Source: Ulota crispa
Lineage: Eukaryota > Streptophyta > Bryopsida > Orthotrichales > Orthotrichaceae
DNA: 64,000 nt
Assembly: GCA_963920765.1 (NCBI GenBank)
Contig: OY987245.1
Coordinates: 24,940,727 to 25,004,726, forward strand
Reading direction: 5' to 3'
Position numbers and translations under genes: made by a program. Position 1 is the first letter of the stretch; each line of letters starts with the position of its first letter. Positions 46,190-57,594 of this stretch are shown piece by piece. The notes beneath the pieces were generated by a model, which worked only from the letters and a program-made list of their open reading frames with translations, was not told the origin of the DNA and searched no databases.

Positions 46190-46378
46190 TTGTCCCCAAG
46201 TTGTACCTCCCATACACTTGTCCTCAAAGGTGCATTCCGTACACTTGTCATCAAGGGTATCTCCCATGCCTTTGTGCTCAAGTTGTACATTCTGTACACT
46301 TGTCCTCAAAGATGCATTTTGTACACTTATCTTCAAATTGTACATCCCGTACACTTGTCCTCAAGTTGTAGTACTCTT
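46190..46378. repeat. Minisatellite, about 30-bp units based on TACACTTGTCCTCAAG
   Basis: TACACTTGTC or TACACTTATC with TCAAG/TCAAA recurs five or six times, with TTGTACAT or GTGCATTC spacers. The three overlapping frames of 80-97 codons here are repeat artefacts. Confidence 0.85.
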
Positions 46379-46531
46379 GTCATGCAATTGGAGTTGGCTA
46401 ACTCCAATGCACAAATCCATCATCTGCAGATGTTTGCCTTCATGGCTTTTCTCCTAGTTCACTAATTCACATTTCATTGTGTGTTAGTTCATTCATTACT
46501 CATTCATCCATCTTGATAAAGGTCATGTCAT

Positions 46532-46670
46532 CACTACAAGGAAACCATGGTCAAATTTACAAAAAGTTGACAAAGATTGTGACCTAATCTACAATATCTA
46601 CAGTATACTGTAGATTAGGTCACAATCTTTGTCAACTTTTTGTAAATTTGACCATGGTTTCTTTATAGTG
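46532..46670. mobile_element. CACTA-like perfect foldback, 139 bp
   Basis: CACTACAAGGAAACCATGG on the left pairs with CCATGGTTTCTTTATAGTG on the right. The arms of about 60 bp are nearly perfect through CAAATTTACAAAAAGTTGAC and TGTGACCTAATCTAC. CACTACAAG is the canonical plant CACTA terminus. A diverged sister lies at 5513-5622. Confidence 0.8.
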
Positions 46671-46919
46671 AGGAGTAAGGGTTTTGGATACCCCAGAGTC
46701 TCTAAAAATTCAACAATTTGTTGATTTCAACTATTATAATCTTTTGATCCATGCAATGAATGCTTCCCAAAATCTTTATACATTTAGAACCTAAGCCTCA
46801 TGGAATTATCTCTTCTAGATGTTGTTTTTGAACTTGTGACGCCAAATTGTTTGCAATGAGGTCCAATACGGCATGAATTTGAGATGGATGCTCAAGTGTT
46901 GAACGGTTGGGTATGGATA

Positions 46920-47245
46920 AGGTAGGAGGCTCATAAACAATCCAGGCTCTAAAACTGCCCACCCTTCAAAATGTACTCATTATGTACATGCCATTTTTCA
47001 TAAGTTTCCAAAATGTAAAAGCAATGTACATTTGAGGAGGTGGGCGGTTTTAGAGCCCTACGCCACTTCATCTTCAAAGTTTCATAACTAATTCCACAAA
47101 ATTCTAAAAATTAATGAAACAACTTGGATTAGATGCCAATTCTTCTTGTCTTTCAAGGAAAATTTATTGAAAAAAATTCAAGAAGTTCCACCTCTCCAAA
47201 ATTCAATTTCAGCCCTTGGATGGTAGGTTTATGAGCCTCCTACCT
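46920..47245. mobile_element. AGGTAG/TA-type MITE, family A, reverse orientation, 326 bp
   Basis: The termini AGGTAGGAGGCTCATAAAC and GTTTATGAGCCTCCTACCT-like are inverted with TA outside. The interior matches 22665-22991 in reverse, except for a diverged GGGCGGTTTTAGAGCC segment. Confidence 0.85.
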
Positions 47246-47258
47246 TATGTCTACCTTA

Positions 47259-47683
47259 GAGCTTCCCCAATGCAGCCGGTTTTAGGCACTGGAAGGAGAC
47301 TTTATTGGCCCTCTCACAAAATGTTGGCCCCAATACAACCGGCTGAGGCCCCTGTAAGTTCCAGGCCACACCATGCAAGAGCCTTGCCCCGACATTTGTT
47401 GGCGATTTGGGTGAGCTCGGGAGTGCAGTTTAGAGCTAGATTTCTGGCATGATCAGAACATTGTTTTGTAGATTTTGTGGATTTCTGACAGGTTTAGCTC
47501 TAACCAAAGTTTTTTTCCCATTTCCAACCAATGCAAGCAGGCAAGGAAAATATAGAAACAAAAAAACTAGCCTACATCGGAAGTGTGCAAGCTGACACAT
47601 GGCCTAGCCCTCACCATGTCCTGGAGTAAGACCCGGCCTAATAGCATACAGGGTGAAATTAACCGGCTGCATTGGGGATGCCC
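47259..47683. mobile_element. PIF/Harbinger-like MITE, 425 bp, TTA target duplication
   Basis: TTA at 47256-47258 and 47684-47686. The termini are GAGCTTCCCCAATGCAGCC and, complemented, GGGCATCCCCAATGCAGCC. More GC-rich than surroundings. Confidence 0.85.
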
Positions 47684-47686
47684 TTA

Positions 47687-48159
47687 GTGAATGGGACCAA
47701 CAAAACCCCCCTCCGGACTGAGTTTTGGACCATTGTCCCACCCCCTGCCGGGGCTGCATCGGCCCTCCATTCACTCACTGGGGTAGTGGGGTTGGGTCTT
47801 GGGATCCATGTCTAAAATCCCCATGTTCCCAGAACAGTAACCTTAAAGGAAGGACAGTGAGAGCTCACAGCTCAGTGCCAAGTGCTCATTGACCTGAACG
47901 GCATGTCCCTCATTTGCCAGGGCCATCCCGGCACTCCCATTGGCCCGTTGATGCCTGATGATGCCCCCCAGATTGTCTCCTTGAGCCATGATGGGGCTTC
48001 TTCAATCGTTTCAAACGAAAAAGGAATAGGAATATCTATCAGATGATTCAGATCTATTCCAAGCTGATTAATTCATACAAGGGTTTTTTTTTTTTTTTTT
48101 AATTTTAACGAGGGTAAGGTAGGACCACCCATTCTGATCATTTACCCCTTAACCCTTTA
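47687..48159. other. GC-richer intergenic DNA with a fragment of an AGGTAG terminus
   Basis: No gene. TAAGGTAGGACCACCCATTC at about 48114 is an isolated terminus of the AGGTAG group, and a T-run lies at about 48086-48100. Confidence 0.4.
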
Positions 48160-48473
48160 AGGTAGGAGCACCCATTAACGTCAAACTAAGGGTTTTGAAT
48201 ATGATGACTATTAATAAGCCACTATCAAATTATAGGATCTTATTGGGAATAGAAATAAATTGAGTTTGCACTTTTGAATGTATGATTTGAATACTGTGAG
48301 AATAAGTTGTGAATTTTTAAAGAGCAAACTGCCATTATAACCATAATCACTTTTAAGAGTTCATGATCACATGTTGTTCATCCTTGTCATTACATCCATT
48401 CAATTTCACAGAGTTTCCAAGAATTTGGAGGTGACAATTATGGGGACACTGATAGTTATGGGTGCTCCTACCT
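48160..48473. mobile_element. AGGTAG/TA-type MITE, family B, 314 bp
   Basis: AGGTAGGAGCACCCATTAACG and TATGGGTGCTCCTACCT are inverted, with TA outside each end. Sister at 58635-58936. The next element inserted exactly at its right border. Confidence 0.88.
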
Positions 48474-48476
48474 TAA

Positions 48477-49405
48477 CCCCTAAAGGATCAAGCCCTTTGT
48501 TTTTTGCCAAAATCACTAAAAACTACCACTTTTAGGAGGTCTAGAAAAAAGGATTTTATGTTTTGTTTTTGGGAAATCCAACCATAGGATCTTGCCCCAA
48601 ACTAGAAGAGATACTTGTGGGAAAAATTAAGCTCATTCCAAATTGAGAGGAGTGAGATATTTACATCTAAAGGGAAAAAAAAGACTTTTTCCATGTTGCC
48701 CAAAAATTTCAGAAGCCTTTGACCACTCTTATAACAAAAAAATTGCTCTACCCAAAGTTGCACTTTATTTTTTACATGTAGGAGATCAAGTTAGGTACGT
48801 GTGGGAGAATTTTCAAATCAATGGGAACTATACAACACATGGGAAAAATCAATAAGTAAAATGAAGTAGAAAATGAATCAAAATAGTAAATTGTTACGAA
48901 TTTAATTATGGAAATGAAAAATGCTAATCCCAATAATGAGAATGTTGCAACGATCAATCTACTTCCTCAAGTATATATATTTTTCCAAAATATTGAAAAT
49001 TGAGTAAAATAAAATACCTCAAAGTTTATTTTAGAATAGAGATTCCATAACCACCCGCAAACAAAAACTCGTCATAACTTTCATGTCATTGATTGAAATT
49101 GAATGATTCAAAGCTTCTCACCTTTATAAAAATTGAAAGAACCAATTTCAAATTTTAACTTAAAATAAAAGTAAATTTTAAAGAAATTTTGGGCTATTGG
49201 GACTGGTAGTCCTTCCCAAATTTTCATAAATTCATGCATAACTTCTTCATCAAATGTTGGAATGAAGAAAAAAATAAATGCCCACGTAGATCTTTGAATT
49301 CCCCACCTTCAATAAAAGTTTCAAAAAATCATAGAAAGTACTTTAGCCATACGTACATGCCCAAAGTCCAACTTGTCCCCTGAAGGGACAATGGTCCTTT
49401 AGGGG
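48477..49405. mobile_element. TTAA-type (piggyBac-like) element, 929 bp
   Basis: TTAA at 48473-48476 and 49406-49409. The termini are CCCCTAAAGGATCAAGCC and, complemented, CCCCTAAAGGACCATTG. The left TTAA is formed by the end of the AGGTAG MITE plus its TA flank. Inner sequence matches 61539-62466 and 35583-36476. Confidence 0.88.
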
Positions 49406-49409
49406 TTAA

Positions 49410-50014
49410 GGACCGTGGTTGATTTGGAGGGTGGGCAAGGCTTTTTTTGGTCACAACTTATGAATGAATCTAATAAAAAATGGGTGGAAGGTTTCAAAGA
49501 TCTGATTGTACTGATGGGCTTGGCGCATGGTGCTTCTGTTGGAATAGTGAATTTTGGGGAGATATGTAGTTCAATGTGCAATTTTATAATACATTTATGA
49601 GGCTGTATGTACTAAGTTGTAGAGCCTATAGGTGATGTACATCTTTGGAGCGTATTTTTGTACAACAAGGTCTTATTTGTTGTGAGAAAGACATGTGAAA
49701 TTTCCTTTGACTTGATGATGATCATCAAGGAGATGGGGTCCCTAGGGTTTGCCTCATCAATGCGTACAATGCTTCTTCTTTGCAATTATGGCCATATTTT
49801 GTAAATTGATTATCAAAGTTATAGCCATCCTTCTGCTGCTATTTCCATTTGCAGATGCCAGCTCATATTCTCATGTCATAAAGCCCATTTGCTGCACTGT
49901 ACTATTCTCTACAATCGTTCCCTTTACTTTGTCATCAGATTCAAAACCCAATTCACTCAAACTCACCAAAAGCAGCAAAATCGACCCCAAATGGGTCAAC
50001 TACTCATTAAAGGG
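49410..50014. other. Intergenic DNA, one weak reading frame
   Basis: An 89-codon plus frame (49749-50018) contains a hydrophobic stretch (AIFCKLIIKVIAILLLLFPF) that could act as a signal or membrane segment, but its stop lies in the TTAA of the next element and no family is recognised. Confidence 0.3.
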
Positions 50015-50018
50015 TTAA

Positions 50019-50671
50019 CCCAAAAGCGTCATTGGGGACAAAAACTGACCTCTACCAATTTTTGAAGTTGAATTAAATCCAATCAAATTACTATTTTTAC
50101 TATTTTTAGTAGTTTACATTTTTGAAAAATTCTTTTTGAAGCTGTTTGAGATTCAGCAATTTAATTTTGAAAATGACTGATTATGATTTTTCTATTCAAG
50201 ATTTAGTGCATGGATGTTCATTGCAATCTAAACTTTATGTAGTGTTGAGGGCTCTTGGGAATGAGCCTCAAATACACTAGATCTTTAAGAAAAAATCACA
50301 TTAGAAATTCATTTAAAATAATTCTAGAGTAGATTTTGAGAAGTCATAAATTGGTTGGGATTGTGCAAGTTAGGCCCTTTAACCTCATATTTTTCTGGTG
50401 ACCAACTTTTTAAATGTGACATGTGAAAAGAAGATTGAAAGATTTCAAATCACTTTCACAATTTTAACACCCTCATGATCAAACATTTTAATCTTTCAAT
50501 CCATAAGAGAAATTGTTGTGTTTTATTTTCTAATAAGATCTCTAACATGTCTAGTTTGATTTTATACGGTTACAATTCAAAAAGAATTGATACGACTTAT
50601 CAAAATGTTGGCTTTCTGTTCAAGTTTGAGCAAATTCCTAGAAGCCCCAGAAATGCAATGTCATTTTGGGG
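50019..50671. mobile_element. TTAA-type element, short subfamily, 653 bp
   Basis: TTAA at 50015-50018 and 50672-50675. The termini are CCCAAAAGCGTCATTGGGG and, complemented, CCCCAAAATGACATTGC. Confidence 0.78.
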
Positions 50672-50675
50672 TTAA

Positions 50676-51175
50676 AGGACTGCTGGGTGGCCATGGCTTG
50701 CCCACACTGTAGCTTTAGCAGTATTTATACTCTTCAACAGTGTTTTGGTTGAAGGGCACCAATAGGATTGCTTCTAAAAGTTTCAAAAGTCAATTGTGCA
50801 TGCTGATCTCATGAAAATTGCAATAAGGGCAGCTTGGGACCCAACATTGTGATTTTAAATTTTCTCACAATTTGGGTCACTTGAAAAAATGAGTATATTT
50901 GATATGATTGTTATTTGCCTTCTATGATGGATCATGTGTTTACGGTCACTTTGGGAAAAAAAAAAGGATGAAAGACAACTTTTTCTATTGAACAGAGTGT
51001 TTTTTCAGGGCTAGAAGACGAAAAACGTCCTCATCACAAGTAGAAAACTCCATTCAAAACGACAGAAACCAACAGTTTCTTGTTGATTTGGGCACTTGTC
51101 CATGCTAATTGACTAATTTAACAGATTTTTGTAAAAAACTAAATATATCATGTAGATTTGGACGCCATTATCTAA
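50676..51175. other. AT-rich intergenic DNA, no supported feature
   Basis: No frame or repeat that can be supported. Confidence 0.4.
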
Positions 51176-51740
51176 ATCAACAGAAATCTTGGAATCTTTT
51201 GGAAATCTTTTGGGAATTTTTTGTGAATCTTCAAGAATCTTTAAGAATCTTTTGGGAATCATTGAAAATCTTTTCAGGATTTTTAAGAATATTTAAGAAT
51301 CTTTTCAAGCTTTTAGAATCTTCAAGAATCTTCTAGGAATCTTTGAGGATCTTTGAAAATCTTTGGGAATTTTTTCAACTTTTTTGGAATCTTTGAGAAT
51401 GTTTGAGGACAATTGCGAATCTTTGAGAACCTTCTTGGAATCTTTGAGAATGTTTTAGGAATATTTGAGAATTCTTGAGAATCTTTGAGAATAGTTTGGA
51501 ATATTTGAGAATCTTTGGAAATGTTTTAGGAATTTTGAATTTTTTGAGAATTTTTTAAAATCTTTAAGAATCTTTTTAGAATTTTCTTGGAAGCTTTGAG
51601 AAGCTTTGGGAATCTTTAAGAATCTTTGGAAATCTTTGAGAATCTTTTGAGAATCTTTTTGGAAATTTTAAAAATCTTTGAGAATCTTTGAGAATTTTCA
51701 AGAACCTTTTTGGACTCTTTGAGAATCCTTTTAAAATCTT
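51176..51740. repeat. Degenerate tandem repeat of GAATCTTTGA-type units
   Basis: About 45-50 units of 10-13 bp built on (A/G)GAATCTTT, with the same strand orientation throughout. Some stretches give alternating GAA and TTC at 5-bp spacing, for example 51316-51333. The 75-codon frame at its start is a repeat artefact. Confidence 0.95.
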
Positions 51741-52181
51741 CATGAAATTTGTTAAAGTACTTCAAAATATTTATAGAAATAGAATCTTGTAAAATGAATT
51801 AGAGTCCTTTGGGAAAATATTAAAATGCTCATCAACTATTTTAAATTATTTATATCTTTGTGTTATATGATAACCAAGTGTATAGTTTAATGCAAATTCT
51901 TACAAGAAACCAAAGGTGATTTTTTTACATTTCATATAACACAAGGATATATTTAACATTTCAAAATAGAAGAGCTTTTTTATTATTTCTCCAAAATAAT
52001 AGGAGTATAATTGATATTCTTACAAAAAATAAAGAATATTTTTTATGTTTCAAATATTTTTGGCATAAACTTGATATTTTGAAAGACTTAAAGGGTATTT
52101 TTAGTATTTTTCCTTCTATTACTAACCAAATGAATTAAAAAAAAACAATCTTCTAAAATATTTTTATAAGCTTTAAAAGAT
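51741..52181. other. AT-rich DNA with one imperfect inverted repeat
   Basis: ATCTTTGTGTTATATGA (near 51853) and TCATATAACACAAGGAT (near 51933) could pair. Nothing else stands out. Confidence 0.5.
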
Positions 52182-52615
52182 GGGAATTGATATGTGTACC
52201 ACACCCTTCCAATTACTATACCACACCCTTCCAATTACTATACCACACCTTGGGGTAAATTTTAGATTTCTACCATCAAAAAGCTGAATTTGAAAATTTT
52301 GATTTCAGATTTGGACTTAGAGACCATGGTATTGTCTAGAACCATAAAATAAGTTGCAATTCAACAACACCCAATGAAAAAGTTTAGTTAGGAAGAAAAT
52401 TGTTACTTTTACTTTTGTTTGTAAAGAAAGATAAGCTTTTCATCGGGTGTTGTTGAATTGCAACTTTATTTATGGTCCTAGACAATATCATGGTCTCTAA
52501 ATCCAAATTGGAATTCAAAATTCTCAAACTCAAATTTTTGATGGTAGAAATCTAAAATTTACCCCGGGGGTGTGGTACAGTAGTTCAAAGGGTGTGGTTC
52601 ACATATTAATGCCCT
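52182..52615. mobile_element. Foldback MITE, family E, 434 bp
   Basis: GGGAATTGATATGTGTACC on the left pairs with GTTCACATATTAATGCCC on the right. The body matches 8386-8796 (CTACCATCAAAAAGCTGAA; CAACACCCAATGAAAAAG and its complement). A 23-bp stretch, CCACACCCTTCCAATTACTA plus TAC, is duplicated near 52200 and 52223. Confidence 0.85.
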
Positions 52616-53129
52616 TAAAAAATATCCAAAACTATTCAAAAGTCTATAGAATTTTGATTTTATAATTGCAAGGTTTTAATTCCGTAACTTTTTACGATTT
52701 CATGTTATTGAAAGCTAACTATGGAGGCTATTTTAATAGAATAAGGTTCTTCTTACAAAGAAACTAGCACTAAATAATAATTATTAATGAATCCAACCTT
52801 TGCCTACAACAATCCTTTTGAGATTTATGAATTCCAATAAAAATTCATAAACAAAATCAAAAGGATGGAAATAAACAATTTTTAAAAAATTTCTAAACAC
52901 CTTCTCTGATTTTAGCTCATAGTTTTTGATAAAAAGATTGAAATCCAAAAAAAATTGTTGGAGGTGAAAGCAAAATACATTTACCAACTTTTCTTAGTTC
53001 TAAGTTTTTTGAAGAAAAGTCCTTTAATGGGCTGAAATAGCCTCCAAAGTCTACTAGCTTACTAAAAACATGAACATTTAATGTACAAATAGAATCATGA
53101 TTCTATTGAGCACATGTGTGGGTGCACGT
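52616..53129. other. AT-rich intergenic DNA, no supported feature
   Basis: Short frames only. Confidence 0.4.
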
Positions 53130-53345
53130 GCACTAATGGTTGTGAGTAATGTGGTAGAGTTGTGGAGTGTGAGCCCGAAAGTGGAGGGTTCAAATCCCAC
53201 TATCGGCAAAGCTGTCCGATGGCTTGGGCAGCTGCCCTCATCACTAGGCAGCTGCCCGGTGATGCGGGCAACTATCCGAAATCTAAAAAATTTTACTTTT
53301 TTATTAAAAAAAATAAAATTCTATGAAAAAAAAAAAAAAATAAAA
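53130..53345 (+). mobile_element. tRNA-derived SINE
   Basis: An A-box-like TGGTAGAGTTGTGG (about 53152) and a B-box GGTTCAAATCC (53188) are spaced about 36 bp apart as in tRNA genes. A GC-richer body (CAGCTGCCC twice) and an A-rich 3' tail (A16 near 53325) follow. The 97-codon frame here is the typical by-product of a tRNA-like head. SINEs are transcribed by RNA polymerase III and mobilised by LINE enzymes. No target duplication was identified. Confidence 0.7.
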
Positions 53346-53582
53346 TCAAAAAAAGAAAGAATTGAACAATATAAAATACATGAAATTTAATAGAAAATCA
53401 ACAAAAAATTAATAAAAAAATAGCAAATAATCAACAAAATATCAACAAAAATCAACATACTCTTGTTGAGAAGTACCCAAATCAACTTAACCAAATCTAC
53501 AGAAAAAATCAACAGTTTTTGGTTGAAATTCTATTGATTTTGTGCTAAATTATCTTTTAGTACATGGGCATTTAGGGGCTAA

Positions 53583-54800
53583 CTCCTAAAAGCCCAAGCG
53601 CTATTTTTTGGTAAAATAGCAATTTTGGATAGCTCACTACTAGTGGAATTTTTGTCTTTTTACTTTGAAATTTTTACACATGATGTACCTAAGGAGCAAC
53701 TTTAAGGCCCAACAATTTTCATAACTTTTGACTACATGATTCAGAAGTTATTGTATGATATGTTGTTTTTTTAAACTCTAGGCAACGTGGGCAGCTCAAA
53801 AAGCTTCTAAAGGACCAAGGGCCCTTTTGGAGGACAAATGGGATTTCAAGCATGTACCTATAGCTAAAACTACTTTGTGTGATTTTTGAAACTTTTATTG
53901 AAGGTGAGGAATTCAAAGATCTACATGGGAATGTAATTGTTTCTTCATTCTGACAAAACCACGTCTACCCGCATACTAAAACTTCTCATAACTTTCATCT
54001 CAGCTATCAAAATTGAATGATTCAAAGCTTCCCATTTCTATATAAGTCTAAAGGACCTATTTAAAATTTTTTTTGAAATAAATAAAAAATTTAAAGAAGT
54101 TTTTGGCTGCCCAAGGAGCAAAATTTTCTAGAAATTCATTTTTAGCTTCTTTAATAAATGTCAAAATGAAGAAAAAATTACATTCCCACGTATATCTTTG
54201 AATTCCTCACCTTTAATAAAAGTTTCAAAAAATCACACAAAGTAGTGTAGCCATAGGTACATGCCCAAAATCCCATTTGTCCCCCAATAGAACAATGGTC
54301 TTTTTTGAAGTTTTTTAATTTTTAAATTGGTTCTTTTCACTTATGTGTACATGAAGAGCTTTGAATCTTATGATTTCAATTAATGAGATAAAAGTTACTA
54401 GAAGTTTTAGTTTGCGGGTAGGTATGGTTTTGAGGGACTCCATACCTACCCACAAACTAAAACTTCTTGTAACTTTCATCTCAACAATCAAAATTGAATA
54501 ATTCAAAGCTTCCCACTTATGTATAAGTCTAAAGAACCCATTAAAAAAAAACTACAAAAAAATGTAATTTTTAAAGATTTTTTTCTGGGCTGCCCATGCT
54601 ACCTGGAGCATTAAAAAAACATGTCATGCAACAACTTTTGAACCATGTAGTCAAAATTTATGAGAATTGTTGGGCCTTAAAGCTACTCCTTGGGCACATC
54701 ATGCGCGAAGATTTTAGAGCAAAAAACATAAAAATTCCACTTGGAGTGAGCTGTCCAAAATCTATTTTGTCCCTTGAATGGACAAGTGGGCTTTTAGGGG
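53583..54800. mobile_element. TTAA-type element, composite, about 1.2 kb
   Basis: The right end CTTTTAGGGG is followed by TTAA (54801-54804). The left end CTCCTAAAAGCCCAAG follows CTAA, a decayed TTAA. The outer ~200 bp at each side are inverted copies of each other (GGCCCAACAATTTTCATAAC and GAGAATTGTTGGGCCTTAA). The middle (about 53800-54590) is built from pieces of the main TTAA family, including two head-to-head halves. Confidence 0.75.
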
Positions 54801-54804
54801 TTAA

Positions 54805-55164
54805 GCTCGTGCAAGACAACACGTTAGAACAACAATGCAGCATAAATTTTTCTTTGATGGTTACATATGAAATATTGCAAGAAAAAAAGGAACTTTGCAT
54901 GCAAAATTGAGTTGTTTACAAATTTTGGAATGCAAAAAGTGTTCTAAATCTATAGACAATGACTCTCCTAATCCCAATCATAGCCAAATTACTTCTTACT
55001 CACTACTTCCTACTTTCTTTTGGGACGTATGTCATGACCTCATTAGTCTTAATCTTGAAAAGGGAAAAAATACGCATTCCAAGGCTTGGAAATAGGCTGG
55101 TTGGAAATAGCATACCCTACATGTTGGATTTGGATCCCTAATTGGGAATGGGTGGTCCTACCTT
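54805..55164. mobile_element. AGGTAG-type element, family B, left side interrupted
   Basis: Matches the body of 43229-44691 and ends AATGGGTGGTCCTACCTTA. It starts at the TTAA right border of the preceding element, so its own left part is missing or displaced. It preserves the empty TTAA site at about 55048. Confidence 0.7.
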
Positions 55165-55732
55165 AGAGCTACCCGCATCCAACAATGCAAGCAAGTAAGA
55201 AAAAATGGACAAAATAGGATAGATTATTCAACATGTGTACATTCATCCATAAACTATACTACACTGAATATTGCATTTGATTGCCTTGACAATTATTTTG
55301 CTTTATCTGGGGAAGTTACCTTGTGACTCATCACTTGGCCACTTGGAGGTGCATGCAACTCTCTAAATACTTGGATTTCACATGGATTGTGACTTGGACA
55401 CATCGAGTTTGTTATTTTGCACCACCATTGTTGTTGCTAGGTCCTTTAAAAAATGTGTGTTGCAATAAATTTTTTAAATTTTTATAGCAGTAAATACTTG
55501 TATAGTGTGAAATGTCAAGAATTTAGTGTGGGATAACCTAAATGCAATATCCAGTATATTAGTGAGCATCATCCAAAATTTGGCAAATTTGGTGTTGGTT
55601 TGGGGAGAGATTTGGCAATTTCATCCAAATTCTGGAGTAAGCTTTGCCACTACGGCTAGCCCCACAGCTCATGATGGACACCACATTTATGGCATTTTGG
55701 CTGGGCTCTACAATAACCTAGTGTCACCATGG
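55165..55732. other. AT-rich intergenic DNA, no supported feature
   Basis: Short frames only. Confidence 0.4.
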
Positions 55733-55735
55733 TAA

Positions 55736-56057
55736 GAGCATCACCACCCATCCTCCAAATTGGATGGTTTGTTGCCACTGGCATGCAAAGCTGCCCCACC
55801 CCTCTGGCGTAATGGATGAACTTGTTGAGAGGCCAAGCCAACAGCCCCTACTGGTTTGCAAAATTGGGCTCTTTTGCAAGCCAAAGGGCGGCTTGCAAAT
55901 TGCATGAGACAAGCACCTTTGAGTGTGGACGTAGCCAATTGGATGGAGATGGCCTCTTAAGAGGCTATGGGTGGGGCAACCATTCTTCCTTTGCTTGCAA
56001 ACTAGATTGAGAGGCTTGCAAATCGGCTTGCATTTTTTAGGACGGGTGGTGATGCTC
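55736..56057. mobile_element. PIF/Harbinger-like MITE, 322 bp, TAA target duplication
   Basis: TAA at 55733-55735 and 56058-56060. The termini are GAGCATCACCACCCATCC and, complemented, GAGCATCACCACCCGTCC. The overlapping frames here have no domain. Confidence 0.88.
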
Positions 56058-56060
56058 TAA

Positions 56061-57590
56061 CTCCTTGTAGTCGCTCATCTTTGCCATGCCCGCAAGTTGG
56101 GAAATCAATGTTAGATTCTTGACTCATTTACGGTTGATGTTTTGTGTTTCCATGTGGAGCAAGGGCAACATTGCCACATCATGCAATTTGGCGAGTTTTA
56201 AAAAAAAAACTTGGTGAACTTCTATTTGTATTTGAGTTCACCCGGTTTTTTTCCTTATAATTGGTTTTGTCCAAGATACACCTATTTGGGTCTGTCAATC
56301 ACTTCTTGAATTTTTAACACTCGGGCCAATTTTCTATACTTGCAAAATTTGGTTTGGCAAGAAGCCTCATTTAATTTACATTAGATTTTTTTGTATAACT
56401 TTCAATGAGGTTTGGTGTTGATTTCTAATGCTCAAAGATACTTTGGCTCGATTCGATAATGGTCAATCACCATCGTCCGTGGTTTGAGGATTTAGCCTTG
56501 AAAACCGCTAGAATTCCAAGTTGGAAGTTCATGCATTTTTTGGAATCTAGTTAGTACATCAAAGAAACATGGAATCAAATTTTGGTAGTAGATGCTTCCT
56601 CAAAAGGTTCTCTACAACCATCATTTGAACTTGAGGTTAAAGTATCTCTTCAAGTTATAGTAATGAAATTTAAACTTGGCATCATTTTTTCAAAGAGAAA
56701 TTACATCATACATTATATTATCAAAATTTTCATTGAGTCCCTCCAAAACAATACTTATCAATGCTTTTGGATTTTTTGATGCAAATTTATCCTTACTATA
56801 GTTTTTATCAAATTCTGAAAAAAATGCTTGTTTGCAAGCAATAATATTAATGCATTGAACTTTGCCCAATTTAGACAACAAAAAGACGTTTGGATTGTAT
56901 GTTTGAAGATTATGACTTTAAATAATCATGCCCAATAAACCCGTAAAGCTTTATTCAAATCATAGTATGATGTTTTGAAGCTTTAAAAAATATAAATTGC
57001 TACACAGCAAAAACCTCTATAAGAGGAAAATAAATCTTACCTTTGATATTTTTCTTATGCCCATTATGAACACCCACTTAATTTAGTTTTGCACAATTCT
57101 TGCATTTTAAACCCACTTGCTTGATTTGCATATTAGAAGGAATTGATTTATCTAAATGATATCATTTGTGGAAGGGCTTTATTGGGAAAGAAGGATTATG
57201 ACGTCTATATTATAGTTAAACACAATTTTCAACTGTATCCGTCATGGTTAGTCATTTTGATGATAAATATTGGATGGGCAATGGATAGATGAAAAGTGAT
57301 TGGATGAAAACAGGTTTTGTAACTAAATACAACTAATTTTCTGAGGCACGATCCCATCAAGATGATGGATAAGGAGGAATTGTATCACCATAAATGAATT
57401 TGTTTGTATCATAACCCAAAAAACCAATATTTGTTATTCTCACATGCTCATAAGGTTGGTGATTTTTTTAAGGGAGGTTGGAAAATTTTCTTACCATTTT
57501 TAATTTCATAAATGAATTTCCAACATTATTTTACTATAATTAGCTTATTTCCTCAGCTTTAAATACAATTTTGGTTGAGTATTTGCAAGA
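56061..57590. other. AT-rich intergenic DNA, no supported feature
   Basis: No frame above 65 codons, no shared repeat and no clear hairpin. Confidence 0.4.
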
Positions 57591-57594
57591 TTAA

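Larger units (their letters stand above)
45747..46712. repeat. Inverted repeat of about 965 bp enclosing microsatellite, minisatellite and hairpin
   Basis: The left arm (TTAGAGACCTTGGGGTACCC, CCTCACTCCTCAC) pairs with the right arm (GTGAGGAGTAAGGG, GGATACCCCAGAGTCTCTAA). Inside lie (AT)16 at 45849-45880, a minisatellite at 46190-46378 and the foldback at 46532-46670. Confidence 0.7.

Noticed and set aside
46129-46465. Three overlapping frames with repeated Cys and His that resemble zinc-finger spacing
   Set aside because: Produced by a ~30-bp minisatellite; the pattern is open in all three frames and has no conserved finger linker.
49749-50018. Small secreted or membrane protein of 89 codons
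   Set aside because: A hydrophobic stretch exists, but the stop falls at the TTAA border of a transposon and no homologue, splice signal or coding bias supports it.
53151-53225. A functional tRNA gene
   Set aside because: A and B boxes are present, but the acceptor stem does not pair and an A-rich tail follows, as in a SINE.
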